From Wuchereria bancrofti (Eukaryota > Nematoda > Chromadorea > Rhabditida > Onchocercidae): DNA of 64,000 bases. The translations under genes were made by a program, and so were the position numbers. Below are positions 1-12,929 of this stretch, one piece after another (the stretch's first letter is position 1; each line of letters starts with the position of its first letter). The notes under the pieces are model-generated. The model worked only from the letters and a program-made list of their open reading frames with translations. It was not told where the DNA came from and searched no databases. The stretch covers positions 11,761,475 through 11,825,474 of the forward strand of contig SSBO01000001.1 of NCBI GenBank assembly GCA_005281725.1. The letters run 5' to 3'.

Positions 1-145
1 TTTTTTTTTGCAAGAAATAGAAAATTTTGTTGTGATAGATAGATGTAACATTTGAATTTTTACATTAGATATTTTCACAAATAAATTTATAAAAAAAATA
101 TTTAATTTTATTTTTTTAGAAGAATTAAAATAATATAAGAATTAC

Positions 146-955
146 CTGTACTCTATACTGTAAATTAGGTCCTTTATAAGGAATTATACCATCATGAACA
201 TGCCATTGTGTGTCTTTTTCGGCACGATATTCTACCGCAAATCCTCCAACACTATCATCCGGATGATCACCGGTTTGAATACCCTCCCATTCAACGGTTA
301 ACAAACTTTGCGATCCACCAATTTCTCGTCGCAATCGAATGCGAGGTTCGTTACCTAGAAATTTTTAAATGATTAATTCAGTGATACCTTATGAATGATA
401 ATTTTGAATAAATGAAATATACCTTAGTGATATATCAAACAATTAATATTTGCTCTAATTAATTAAAAGTATTAATTTACATTTTAGCTCTTAGCATGAT
501 GTATGCATGTAAAAATTCAAAATTTTCTGTCATTTTTTTCCACATTTTATTTTTGTTGATTATCATATCAATCAATCAAAATTTTATTTTCCCCTTTTTT
601 TTCCTTTTTTTTTGGAATAAATGAAAGTTTTAAAAATTTGAAAAGGGATTTAAAGTGAAACCCATAAATGGGTGAAAGGTTGACATAGCTATTGTACATG
701 CGATTGCTTGTAAAATGATTCATTTTAATTATATCATTCAAAAAAAAAAAAAAAAAAAAAAAATTTATTGAAACCATATGGTATGTGATAAATAAATAAA
801 GAAAACATATGGAAGTTGTTATTATTTACAAAATAAATAGGAATAAAGGAGAAAAAAAAGCTGAAGAAGCATTAAAATTAACAAAACCTCTTATCGCATA
901 AATGAGAATTAACGCGACGATGAGCTTTTGAAGGCTCGCCGCATACGCGCTCATC
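146..955 (-). CDS. Secreted/membrane protein with N-terminal signal peptide and fibronectin type III domain (5' end only)
   Basis: Two exons are visible on the minus strand: 955-888 (ATG at 954) and 354-146. They join in phase (G|GT = Gly) into a 91-residue N-terminus that continues off the left edge; the donor at 145-144 is phase 0. Residues 1-22 (MSAYAASLQKLIVALILIYAIR) form a hydrophobic leader with a likely cleavage site just after it, and the ATG follows a TTTTAG acceptor by one base, which suggests trans-splicing. Residues 23 onward read as the first strands of a fibronectin III fold (LLTVEWEG, then GGFAVEYRAEKDTQWHV). The protein is therefore probably extracellular or a cell-surface receptor or adhesion molecule. 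The family cannot be named from this fragment. A second reading of the first exon (frame starting DERVCGEP) was tested, but it does not close in phase with exon 2 and gives a stop, so the signal-peptide reading is preferred. Confidence 0.72.
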
Positions 956-3900
956 CTAAAATTAGAAAAATTTAGTTTTTAATAATACATTTTAAATTTG
1001 AATTGAACATATAACGAAATTTATTTAGCTAATAAAATATTGAAGTACGTGAAAAAAGTATGGAAATCATTAAATCAATGCTACTACAATAAAATTAAAT
1101 TGACAGATTTAGAAAAAAAAAATTCTAAAATTTGTAATTTCTTCAAATTTATTTGTTATACTAAAGAAAACTTTACGAAAGGGAGAAAAAGAAAAAAAAA
1201 AAGTTCCCTCTCTATTTTTCTTTGCTACTTTTCTCTTATTATCATTCTCTTTTCGATTAATTACGCCTTAATAGAATTAAATGACATTTTTAATTAAGAC
1301 ATATACGTGAAGGCTTTACGTGAAATGTGACATAAATAAGTAAAAGTATAAATTCAAATATTCTGAGAGATATTTTTTGTAGCAAAGATAAAAATTATAT
1401 GGAACGAAACAGCAAGCTAACAGCAAAATTAAAATGCTTTATTTTTTTCACGTCTTTCAACTTTATGCAATTAATGAATTAATTTTAATTTACGATTAAT
1501 TATTCTACTTATCAGTACAAAGGTTTAAATCTATGATAATATCATTTTTCTGATAAGTAAAATTGAACGAGAAACCGCTCAAATAAATATGTAAATAACG
1601 TGTAAAAATTGATGATTCATTTCCTCATTTTTTATTTATTTACGTGCGTGGGATTTAACACTTTAATTTGTAAATATGAAATGATAGAAAATATTTCTGC
1701 TTGACAACTTTCTTTACCCATTCAAGTTCATTTCCTCTTTTCAAATTATGATGAGGAAAAAATTCCTTTGATGAAATGAAAATCATTTTAATTGAAGTTT
1801 AATAATTTCTATTACCAATGCACAATCATTCAACTATAGGAATTGCATTATCATAAAACAAAAATAAATCAAACAAAAAAAAGTGCTTATAAATTTATCA
1901 TTTTTTAATAGCATTTATTTGGGGAAATTGTCACGGGAATATTTTACTAATTTTAGGATCTTATTTTATGCAAAAACAGTAAAAGTATCATAAAGAAGTT
2001 ATGATAAATGGTAGTAATCTTAAAGTGATAACGATTCTTTTTATAATTTTCATTAATTTTTCTCTCTTTTTATCCGATAATTTTTTCTTTTTCTTTTTTC
2101 CCACTAATTTTTGAATAAAAAAATAACAAAATTTCATTGATTGTAACCTCAATGAGCTTAGCTATTCAGAAGTTCATCCAACATAAAACATTCTGTAAAA
2201 AATGCAAATGATATATTTTCATAATTTTCATTACTAAAATTTAATTTGGATTAAATGAAATATTTCTAAGATATAATTTATTTTCAGGAGTGAAAAAAAA
2301 TGCAAATTTAAAATTACGGCGCAAAATATTATTCAAGTAACTTTTATAACTGAACTTCTAACAAAACGAATACAGAAAAATTGAGAAACAAATTTTGCTA
2401 ATTTGTAGAGCAAAAAAAAAACAAAAAATAAAAAATTCACCAATAAATCCAAATAAAAATGCAAAAATTCCTTTTAAAACTCATTATTACTCTCAATAGT
2501 TGCAACAAAATTAAAATTTTTGAAATGAATGAATTTACGAAACTCAATTTCCGCCAAAATACATTTGTTAGCATTTTTAAGCAATACATATTTTTGTTTT
2601 TTTTGCATAATTATCAAAAAATGATTTGTGAATGATATAAATCTATTCTAGAATTAATTTATAAGCTTACATTCAAAAAAAAAAGATAAAAAAATAAATG
2701 AAATAAATTCCATTGTTTTAACTTTTAAATAAATTTATTCAAAAATTACAAAGAAACAACATAATGGCAATGAAATTAAATTAATTAATTATTTCGATAA
2801 TAATATAATTATTTTTTAGAGAATAAAATCACATAAGATCGTTACTAATATATGTCAAAATTACTAATACATTAATTGAAATCAATCAATAATTTGATTT
2901 AGCATACTGCAATTGATAGAAAAGATAGGAAGAAAGAAAAGAAATAGTACATAATGAAATTAAATGTTAGAAACGAATTAAATAAGAATTAAGAAAAAAA
3001 AGCAAAACAAATGATAATGTTCGCTAAATAAAATGATTGATTGAATCATTTATTTCCTTTTAGTATGTTTGATGATAAGTAGAGAGAAAGAGAAAATGAA
3101 AAAATATTGCAACCATTCAATTCCATATCGATGAATAATGATAGAATGACAGTAAATCTTGAAAATAAAATTTTGTTATTATTAGAGATTTGTTGTATGC
3201 ACTTTAAGCAATGAAATGTAATTGTTGAAATACGAAAAAAAAAATTGCAAAATTTGAAAAATTTCTGGTTAAAAATTCCAAAAATTAAAACGATGTTAGT
3301 TTTTCTTTAATTTTCATTTGAGAAATAACTGTATAAAATTTTAATTTAAACGTTTTTTATATCTTATACTAAAATAATGTTAAAATAAATTTCACAATTA
3401 TTCTTGAATTCATTTGGAGAATACATTTATGCAACTAAATCTGATATGATTAATATAATCGTAATTTTAAAATAAAGAAATGAAAAAATATTGTTAAATC
3501 TATCTCCAGCGAATTCTCAAATATTATATTTTTTTTTTTTTTGATGAAAATTTTTTTCAAGAATTTTACAATAAAAAACATTTTTTAATAAAACAAAGTG
3601 TGTTCGATATTAAGAATAGATTTCAAATTAGACAACAGTAGAATTTACATTAGAAAAAATTTTTTTCATATCTTACACAATAATTTATAGATTATTAACA
3701 ATAATATAAAATAAATTTACAACTTTGCTTTTTTTAAATTAAATACAAATTTTATAGTTTTTCAGAAAAAATCGGATGATAAAAAAGAAAAGAATACTTC
3801 AGGTTATTATGATGGTTGATTAAATTTTTTAAAAATATTTTAATGATTCTTAATTGAATGAGAGACAGTGCAATAATATGAGACTACGATATATGTACTT

Positions 3901-5396
3901 TTTTCATATTCAATTTTGAACGATCTTTTTATAAAGTTATGGTTTTATTCAATTTGATTTTAATAAAATGTTATTACAGTTAATACGATTAACAAAGGAT
4001 TCATTTTGTAGCACTAAAATTTGAGATTTTTCATCAAATGCATTGTTTTGAAAAAGTTTTTGGACATTAAATTTAATCCATTTTTACATTTCTCTCTTTT
4101 TTTTTTTTTTGAGATTATCTTTTCTAAAAATAAAGTTTTTAAAGTTCCATTCGATATGTTGTTAAACTGAATTTTTATTTTATTATAATCCCTGGATATA
4201 ATTGTAAAGAAAAGAACATTTTACTTACGTGTTATGGTACTTTACTAGACAATACTACAAATAATGAATACACGAAATGCATTCACGTGATCTAACGTAA
4301 CACATGAAGCGCATTTACGTAAAAATACTACAAAAGTGAACGATGATGATCACAACGTTTAGAGAGAAAAAGAGAAAATTAGTGAATAAAATAATTCAAG
4401 TAAAACATCTGTTCCTTTTTCCATCATTCATATTAATGTTAGGCAATGTACCATCAAAAAAAAAACATGAAAAAAAACAGAAAAAAACCTAAAAGCGCAA
4501 TCTAACAAAAAAGAAAAGACATACACTTTTCATAGATGGCACAAAAAAAAAAAATAATAAATTACCATTTCATGGACTGTTGAACATTTTAAATTGTAGC
4601 TATTAAAAATTGTTAAAGAATATGCAATAGAAATATTAACTTTCCATTGTCCATTTCTTCATTTCAGTGGAAAATTTTAAGTGCACATTTATAGTTTTGA
4701 TATTTTTTTTTTAATTTTAATTATAACATTAATCCTTTTATCATATTTCATTTTTTTTCTTTAAAATTAAACACAATCTTTCTTCAGATATCAGACATTT
4801 CAATAGCAATGTTTATATCAAAGTTAAATAGAAAATGTTTAGTTGATTGTATATTAGAAATTTTCATTCTTTATCAACTAACACTAATCAGTAACGAATA
4901 ACTCTTTCATGCAACAAAAAGTCTAATCAAATAATCTATCAATGATAAGTATATATTTTTTTTTTAATCAAAGATATCACAAAAAATATTCAATTCTGCC
5001 TTTTTATCATTTAATAAGGCTTATCTTCTTTCATTTTCTAATTTTCAAATACTTTTTTAAATTTTATTTGTCCTTTTTTTTTTGAATAAATTCTACCGTA
5101 CATTGTAAGCATAAAGTTTTATTTTAAGAAGTATGAAAAATTTTCCATCAACAAAACGATGGAATGTGACACTGACTGAATTTGTCAATGTCGTGAAAAG
5201 AAAAAAAAACTTAATGTAAGAGGACAAACCATATGACCTTCCTATTATATTTGTTTATTAAACTGTAACAGTAACAACAACAATAATAAATGGCATAGTG
5301 ATGTATTGGAAAACGGTTACTTTACGGCGTAACTGTCAAATGCTATTTGCAAGAATGAAATAAATAAGTCAAGGTTGACAATAATAACCACAAATA

Positions 5397-5769
5397 TGCA
5401 GTTATTTTATATGAACAACTATAAACAACAACATCTATTGAGACGAATAATTCTATCAAGTAACATTTCGGCAATAATATTTGTTATTGTTGTTGTATAT
5501 GTAAAGAAAATAATTGTAATATTTGAACATTTGAGACAAAAATATCTTTTCAAATTAGTAAATTATAAATTAATTATAAGTAATCTTTGCAGTTATTTTA
5601 TATGAACAACTATAAACAACAACATCTACTTAGACGAATAATTCTATCAAGTAACATTTCGGCAATAATATTTGTTGTTGTAGTGGTAATTGTAATATTT
5701 TAATATTTGAGATAAAAATATCTTTTCAAATTAGTAAATTATAAATTAGCAAATTATAAGTAATCTTTT
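5397..5769. repeat. Two-copy tandem duplication, unit about 191 bp
   Basis: Copy 1 at 5397-5587 and copy 2 at 5588-5769 share the opening TGCAGTTATTTTATATGAAC, the central AATAATTCTATCAAGTAACA block and the ending AAATTATAAGTAATCTTT. Copy 2 is slightly shorter, with small indels in the GTT-rich middle. A short open frame across copy 1 is non-coding in appearance. Confidence 0.9.
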
Positions 5770-7020
5770 CATAAAAAACAACAACCGCCTATAATATAAT
5801 AGCTAAAATAGAAGAAAAAAAAAAGAATTAATGTGACAATGTTTTGTGACAATTTTATTGTGATATTATCATCTGATGTCAACTAGCCAAGATATTTACA
5901 TAAGCACTACAATTTAATTTTTATGCTATACTAATTATCATTTTATAATGGAAATAATTCCTCATTCAAAACATTAGCTTTTAATTTGTCTTTTTTTTAT
6001 TTATTTTTATAAAATTCACTATTAGGAGAAGAAATTGACAAATAATCGTTAAAATTTAAAAACATATTATCAATTAAGGCTAATAATATAAAAAAAACAT
6101 TTTAAATTAATAATGAAATTAATCATTTATAGTTAATTTGTATAAAAACTACCAAAGTAAATTAGATTAATTAAATTTTCCTCTTTAATTTCAGATCAAT
6201 TAAAAAATATTGCAATTATTAATGTGGATGTTAAGTAAATATAAAAAAATAAAAAGTAAAAGGTAAAATGTAAATTATCCTAAATTGTATAATACAGTTT
6301 AATTATCAAAAAAATTTGACAAAAAAAAAAAGTGCAAACAGTAAGCGTTATTAATACGTATTATATAATAGACGTTACATTCAATAAGTAACAAAGTAAT
6401 ATGAAAGGTTTTTTCCCTCTCTCTCTTTTTCTCTTCTCTCTCTCCCTTTCTCTTTCTTTCCTTTCCTTTTTTTTTTTAGCATCACATAGTTTTTATTCAA
6501 ATATATTTTCCATTGTGGCAATAAAACTAGATAGAATCAATTTTGCTAAAAAGAAAAATCTTTATTTAATAGAAATAATTGTATTTGTGTACTTAAACGT
6601 TTTGCAGTTAACTCAAATATTTTAGGTAAACTTTCCACTTCAAAAAAAAAAAAAAAAATTTCTTTTTTTGCAATAAATTAAATTGTAAATTTGAATTAAA
6701 CAATTTCATTACATATATATTTGAGTAAGATTAGATTATGAATCGTGAAAGTTAGGTAAAATATAGGTAAAGTATATTAGACATATAATTGAAATATTTG
6801 AAATAAGCCAAGAATTATTGGGCCAAAAAAAAAAAAGGAAAAAAGATCAATGCTATGTACAAATTATTTTCACACCGTATAACAAATATTGATCAATGCA
6901 ATGCTTTAAATATTTCTGGAATTTTTTTTTTTTTTTTTGAAAATGTTAAATTGAAGTATTGCTGTAGGAGGTGAAAGAAAAAAGGATATCTTTGAGATTG
7001 TTATTGTAATGAGAGAATGA

Positions 7021-7060
7021 AGAGAGAGAGAAAGAGAGAGAAAGGGAGGGAGAGAGAGAA
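7021..7060 (+). repeat. GA-rich microsatellite
   Basis: Near-pure (GA)n with AAAG and GGGA interruptions. It is one of many purine tracts in the window; others are at 7293-7320, 8897-8938, 17698-17760, 39247-39278 and 54898-54955. The opposite-strand form (TC)n occurs at 6413-6462, 18044-18088, 43857-43890, 48884-48917 and 55161-55208. Confidence 0.9.
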
Positions 7061-10000
7061 TGATTAGCAAATATCTGAATTAGTTAAAAAAAAAAAAAAC
7101 GAATACCTTTTTTTTTTCTTTTTGAAAGTGAACTTTTTAAAATAGAACATTGATAAACAGAAAAAATTTCATGCATAAACATTTTTCATTTTCTTCGCTT
7201 TTTTTTTTTTGATTATCATTTTTATTTTTATTTTTTGATAGATAAAAAATAATGGTCTATTTCAATATAAACATAAAAATTTCATATAGATTAAGGAGAG
7301 AGAGAGAGAAGAGAGAGAGGTAGAAAAAAAAAGAAAAGTAAACAAAACGACGTGATGAACGTTATTGATGAAAAATGAAGCAAATAATTTAAGCATGTAA
7401 AAATATTTGAATTAGTATTTTTGAAAATTGTTTTGTTATACCTTATTTAAGCTTTCATGTCAACAAAAGTTAATATAATTAAAATTAAATGGATGAGTAC
7501 AATTTAATTAAATTGAAAAGAAGAATGTAAGCATTAAAATTTCAATGCTACCTCATAAATCATAAAATTTAATAACATTAGCAATTATTGTCACATTCAA
7601 AATGTTTGCATTTAGTTCACTAGCACTTATGACCTTATCAAAAAGCAAATAGAAAAAAAAAATTAATTTTTAAAATTAAGAAAAAATTTTTTTTTAATTA
7701 TTGATTTACAAATAATTAATTATATCGTCTATTCCACTTTGCATTTAAACTGATGAGAAATATTAAAGTTGAATACTATTCAACAAATGAAATTACCAAT
7801 TGTCGTAATGTTTCGAATTTTTAAATTTGCAAAAATTTTCCGGAAACCAATAAAATTAGAAGAAATAAAAGGTCTTTTCCTCTCTCAAATGTCTTTTAAA
7901 GTAGCATCAATTAATGAGTTCAAAGTTAAAAGAAGAGAGAGAGAGAAAAGAGAAGAGAGAGATAAAGAAAGAGAAGATATTTCAAAAATTTACAGCAGCA
8001 AATTTCAAAAGATAAAAGTTGCTTTAAAATAATAAATAATGACAAATTTTAATTAATTGCAAATTAGTACTTACTATTTGCATTATAAAATATAATCAAA
8101 TGATTGTTTTCCATTTTTATTTAATACTTTGGAATTATTTCATTTTTTTTTCTAAAGATACAAAAAATTAGTAAAATAAATGAATAAGAAACGAAATGAT
8201 AATTATAAAAAATTTTAGAGAATTGATGAAAGAGAGAGTTGTAATAGATGAAATGAATTTTAATGAACGATAAAAATTATACAAATGGATTTAAACAGCG
8301 AACTATCACAATTTTATCACATTTCATGATTCTCTTATCATCATTCTTACTACTCCATGACATTCCAATGAGCAAATAGTATCTATCCTTTCGTTTTATT
8401 TCGACTTTTGCATGGTATAAATTTTGAATTAACAAAACCTAAGTGATATTATAGTTGTAAACAAAATAAACAAGTTTCGATGATAACAGGTTATGATATT
8501 ATCAAATAATCAATTACATTACTTTAGCTTGCTGTTCGATTATCAAAATATATTGCCTTTATTTAGCAATATTTAGCGGAGCAGAAAAATTTGGCGAAGC
8601 GGAAAGATTGCGGTGGTAACGAAGATGCTGAAATGTTAATTAAAGAAAAATAAATTTATTATCTTTGCTTTCTTTATATCATTTATGCTACGAGATATTA
8701 AAATTAAGGGAATTGCTACTATTATTAAATGTTCACTTTTGATAAAAAAAAAAAATTTCAAATCATTTATTGTTAAATGGTTCATTTGTTAAATTTTAGA
8801 ATGATGAGAAAAAGAAACAATTTTCATTATTATATCGAAATATGATTGATAAAAAGCTCATCATTCTTTTCTTTCTTTCTTTTTCAAAATATGGGTCAAA
8901 GAAAGAGAAAGAGAGAGAGGGAGAGAGAGAGAGAAAAGATAAGGAATGAAAAGATGATAATAATTGAAACAAATTCAAAATATTCATATTTTAAGATAGA
9001 TCACAATCAGTGTTCATATTGATCATTTACAAATTTTATATGCTTCCATTTTGTGGGAATGAAATTGAAGAGGAATGAATGAATGAAATGAAAATTGAAA
9101 TAAATGTTTTAAAATATTTTGATGAAAAATATGAATCAGAAATATTTCCTGACAAGTTTCATTTCATTTCCTTTCATTTTCATTTTTCATTTTTTTTTTT
9201 TTTTATGATGACAATTTTGCTGAATGTTTCATTTCGATGGATTCTTGTATCATTGAAAAGTACAACGGAAAAATGAAATAAGTGAGAACAAGTTAGCTTA
9301 CAAATAAAAAAATTTTCATTTTTATACCATGCTAGGCTTTTTCGTGAAAAAAAAAAGAAATAATAGCAAAGTAAAAATAACTTATACAATTTGAATTTTA
9401 AGACTTAAGAAGTAATAATATGAAATATTGATGATTCTTAATATTAAAATTTAAAACATTGAAAAAAAAATTTCATTTTTTTTTTAAGTTTCATTGATAG
9501 ATAAAATGTAATGGAAAATTTGATACAAAAGTAAATTAATTGATAAAACTTGATGAAATGCCTTTATTGTCATTCAATTGAAAGAATAACCTAATTGATA
9601 TTATTCATGCTAATAATTATTATCAAAGATTATGCTTTTTTCAAATTAATTATTTCATTAATTTCATAAAATTAAAATTTTTTCATTTCGTAGTGAGAAA
9701 TAGTTGGATTCTCAAAAGAATACAATGCATAAAAAAAATTAGTTATTTATTTATTCTAGGACAATTTATAAAAAATTGCTACATGATATCGATTTTTCTT
9801 GTTACAGTATGTATGAGTAATAGTTTTACATATATTATCAATTTGTTCATTTATTACAAATAAATATATCAGTATAAAATGGTGATAAAAATGATAATTT
9901 TCTTAAAAATAATTTTCTTTAATTTATTTTAGATTGAAAAAATTCACATATGAAGTATAATCATAAATAATTTTTGCAATAATTATATAATTCCAAATGA

Positions 10001-10470
10001 TATTCAAATTATTCTAGCCTTAATTTAAAACTTATGTCACTTTTAATACTAAAAAAAAAGTTTCCAAATTTTGCCAATGATAAAATTTAACTGAAAAAAA
10101 GAAAAACCAATTAAATCTGGATAAATTTTCTTAATGAAAGCAAGATAGTGTAAAAAAAAAAAAAAAAAGTTGACCAATAAAAATTAGAAGAATGTCAATT
10201 AAGATTAATTAAACTAGAAAATACTTGTATCGGTAGCAAAATGCGCAAGAATGACCCCCTACTGTTAGTTACTATTTATTTGATGACAAATGAACATGAA
10301 TCATGATTGTATAGTTTTAGGGTTTGGCAGATAGGTAAAACTTTTCATGTCACCATTTATTCCTTCTACATTCGTATCCTCTCTCGATCGGTGACAAAAT
10401 TTAATACAACATAGAAGCACGACATCTCATTGCCCTTCCTTGCGCATCTATCTTCACAACAACAATTTGT

Positions 10471-10519
10471 AGCACCAGCACCGCCACCGCCACCGCCATC
10501 AACCGCCAGCACCGCCATC
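10471..10519. repeat. GC-rich CACCGC/CAGCACCGC hexamer-like repeat island
   Basis: Short imperfect repeats of CACCGC and CATCAACCGCCAGCACCGC stand out sharply from the AT-rich surroundings. The flanks (about 10,370-10,560) are also more GC-rich than the rest of the region. They could be a regulatory element or part of a non-coding exon; no closed coding exon was found. Confidence 0.75.
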
Positions 10520-10938
10520 AATTGATTTTGTGGGTATCGTCGATCAGCGCAATGAAATGACTAAACTGACTGATTGAGTATTTACCAAATGGGCAAAAGA
10601 TTTCATCAATTGATAAAATTTATCTAATGAATAATGATTATTATCAATTGCTTAATTATACAAACAATGATAGTAGATTATAAGTTGAGATTATCAATCA
10701 ATTTTTTGCACATAATCTTAGGATTAATCATTTTATTGGAATATTTAAATATCTCAATTAAACAACTCATTCATTTCATTTTTTTTTTATCAAACAAATG
10801 AACTGATAAAGCTATGAGAAAAGTGCTAATAAATTAATCTAATATATATTAATCTAAAATCACTATGATTATTTTACTCAATTGATAAAAATTATTTGAT
10901 ATTATTAGAGAAAAAGAAAAAAGAAAAATTGAGAGCCT

Positions 10939-11012
10939 GAAATTTTATAGGTTGATATTTCTGGAAAAAAAAAGAAATGAAATTTTTTAGGCTGACATTT
11001 CTGGAAAAAAAA
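10939..11012. repeat. Short direct tandem repeat, unit 40 bp
   Basis: The copies at 10939-10972 and 10979-11012 share GAAATTTT(A/T)TAGG(T/C)TGA(T/C)ATTTCTGG followed by poly-A. They differ by a few transitions only, which points to a recent slippage or local duplication event. Confidence 0.8.
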
Positions 11013-11983
11013 TTTCTGGAAAATTAGTTAAAAATCTTTTTACTTTTAACAATGCTTGCTTTCCTCATTTTTTTCTTTTAGTATTAAAAGTAACAATATG
11101 CCCTAATCTTAGTCAAAAAAAAAAAAGAAAAAGGAATAGAAGTCTGCAAATTTTCAAACAGATGGCCTGAATTTCAGAAATAATTAAAATAAAATTCTAA
11201 CTCATTGCATTTTTATCTTATTTTTTTTTTAACTCCTAGATTTCCTATTAGTTACAATTACCGAAAATCTAATAGCTTTAAGTTTTAATTATTAAAAACA
11301 TCTTACGTCGCTGAATGTTTCTGTCACATAGTGTTAACATTTCAACAAAAGAAAAACCTGAATTTTAATTAAGTTTAAAAAAGAAATTAGATTTAATTAA
11401 AGAAGTAGATGAAAAAGTAGCAAATTTACTTTTAGAAAATAAATTGTCCAAAAAATTAGATATATAAAATGAATATGATTATCTTATAGATGCAATATAT
11501 AGTTTTCTCTTCCCAATATTCCACGATAAGCAAATAGTTTTTTTCCTTTTTTTTTTTTATCACAGATCATCTAGAACTATGGAATTTATATATGAATAAT
11601 TCGATTAGTGAATATTTTGAGGAATAATAATTTAATTTGCATATTATTTACTGATTCTCTACGTGCTTTATTGATAGATGTACAAGTCATAACCTTTACA
11701 AAAACATATCCATCTAAAAGTTTTTAAATTAGAAATTTTAAATTAGCTCGGCATATATATGATTTCTTATAGTTTGACTGATTAGTTTGATAATAGATTA
11801 AGTTATATTTCTTGTCTACTACTCAATCTGATTACTGATGAAAAGATATGATATGATAATGATGACTCTGTGAAGCGGAAGTTATAAAGACATCGAGAAG
11901 TGTCTTTCTAAGACGAGAATATAAGTTCTAATGACATGATAGAATGTCCATTTGAGTGACCATTTCTCTCTTACGGTTAACAA

Positions 11984-12003
11984 CTTGTTGTTGTTGTTGT
12001 TGT
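11984..12003. repeat. (TTG)n microsatellite
   Basis: Six uninterrupted TTG units follow CAACTTG. A shorter TTG run also occurs near 12,700-12,712. Confidence 0.85.
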
Positions 12004-12888
12004 TACGTTGTAAACTAAAATAAAATCAATAAAGTAATTCGATTACTAATTTTACTTTTTTATCTTTCAATTATGATTCTTCAGTTTTTTTTTTACTTTG
12101 AAATTTTGAGCTATTAGCAGTAATAATTATGTTTTTCTTTATTAATTTGTTATTGTCATATATAAAAATGTAGGGAATTTAATTATAATGATTAAAGTCC
12201 TAATTTCCTGATGGGCAGTTTAAGAAGAAATTTCACTACAAATATTCTCAGACCTGCCTCATCTTTATCTTTTCACTGCTACAAAATAATTTTAAACATT
12301 TCTCTTTCTTCATCAGATTCACTATTAATTCTCATTTTTTATTCTATTAGCTATGAAATTTCTTATCGTTGCTACTTTTTTTGAATGGAATTTTCGAAAT
12401 TAAATTTCCGGATGGATATCGGATATAATATATTTTTAGTCATAGCTTGAGGCAAATTTTTCCATCAATATATACATTTTTTTTTTGCCTTACTGTTAAT
12501 TTTATAATTTAAAGTTTTAAGATAGTTACAGTGTAATTTGAAGTGCGCACTTTTCTAAACGATAGATGATATAGTAAGAAGAATAGAAAAATAAACAATT
12601 CTTAGTAAAAAATTAGAAAATAGTATGCAGTAATTCAGCATACATTAAGAATAGAAAAGAGCGCCCAAATGAGGCATTTTCTTTCTTTTTTTTTTTTTTT
12701 TGTTGTTGTTGTCAGTTTTTGAAAGTGGCACGCTAAAAGATATTAAAAGTCATTTTAACCGGTCTTTCAATCGAAAATGAGATAATATATATTTTTCATA
12801 AAAACCTAATACAATTTATCATTTAACGCATTTGTCATACCTCTCTGCTCCTCCTTTTTGTTAATGAATTTAACATAATAGTAACAAT

Positions 12889-12929
12889 TAAATAATAATA
12901 ATGATAATAATAATAAAATAATAATAAGT
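12889..12929. repeat. (AAT)n microsatellite
   Basis: AATAATAATAATGATAATAA-type repeat of about 40 bp in the gene-poor stretch. Confidence 0.85.
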
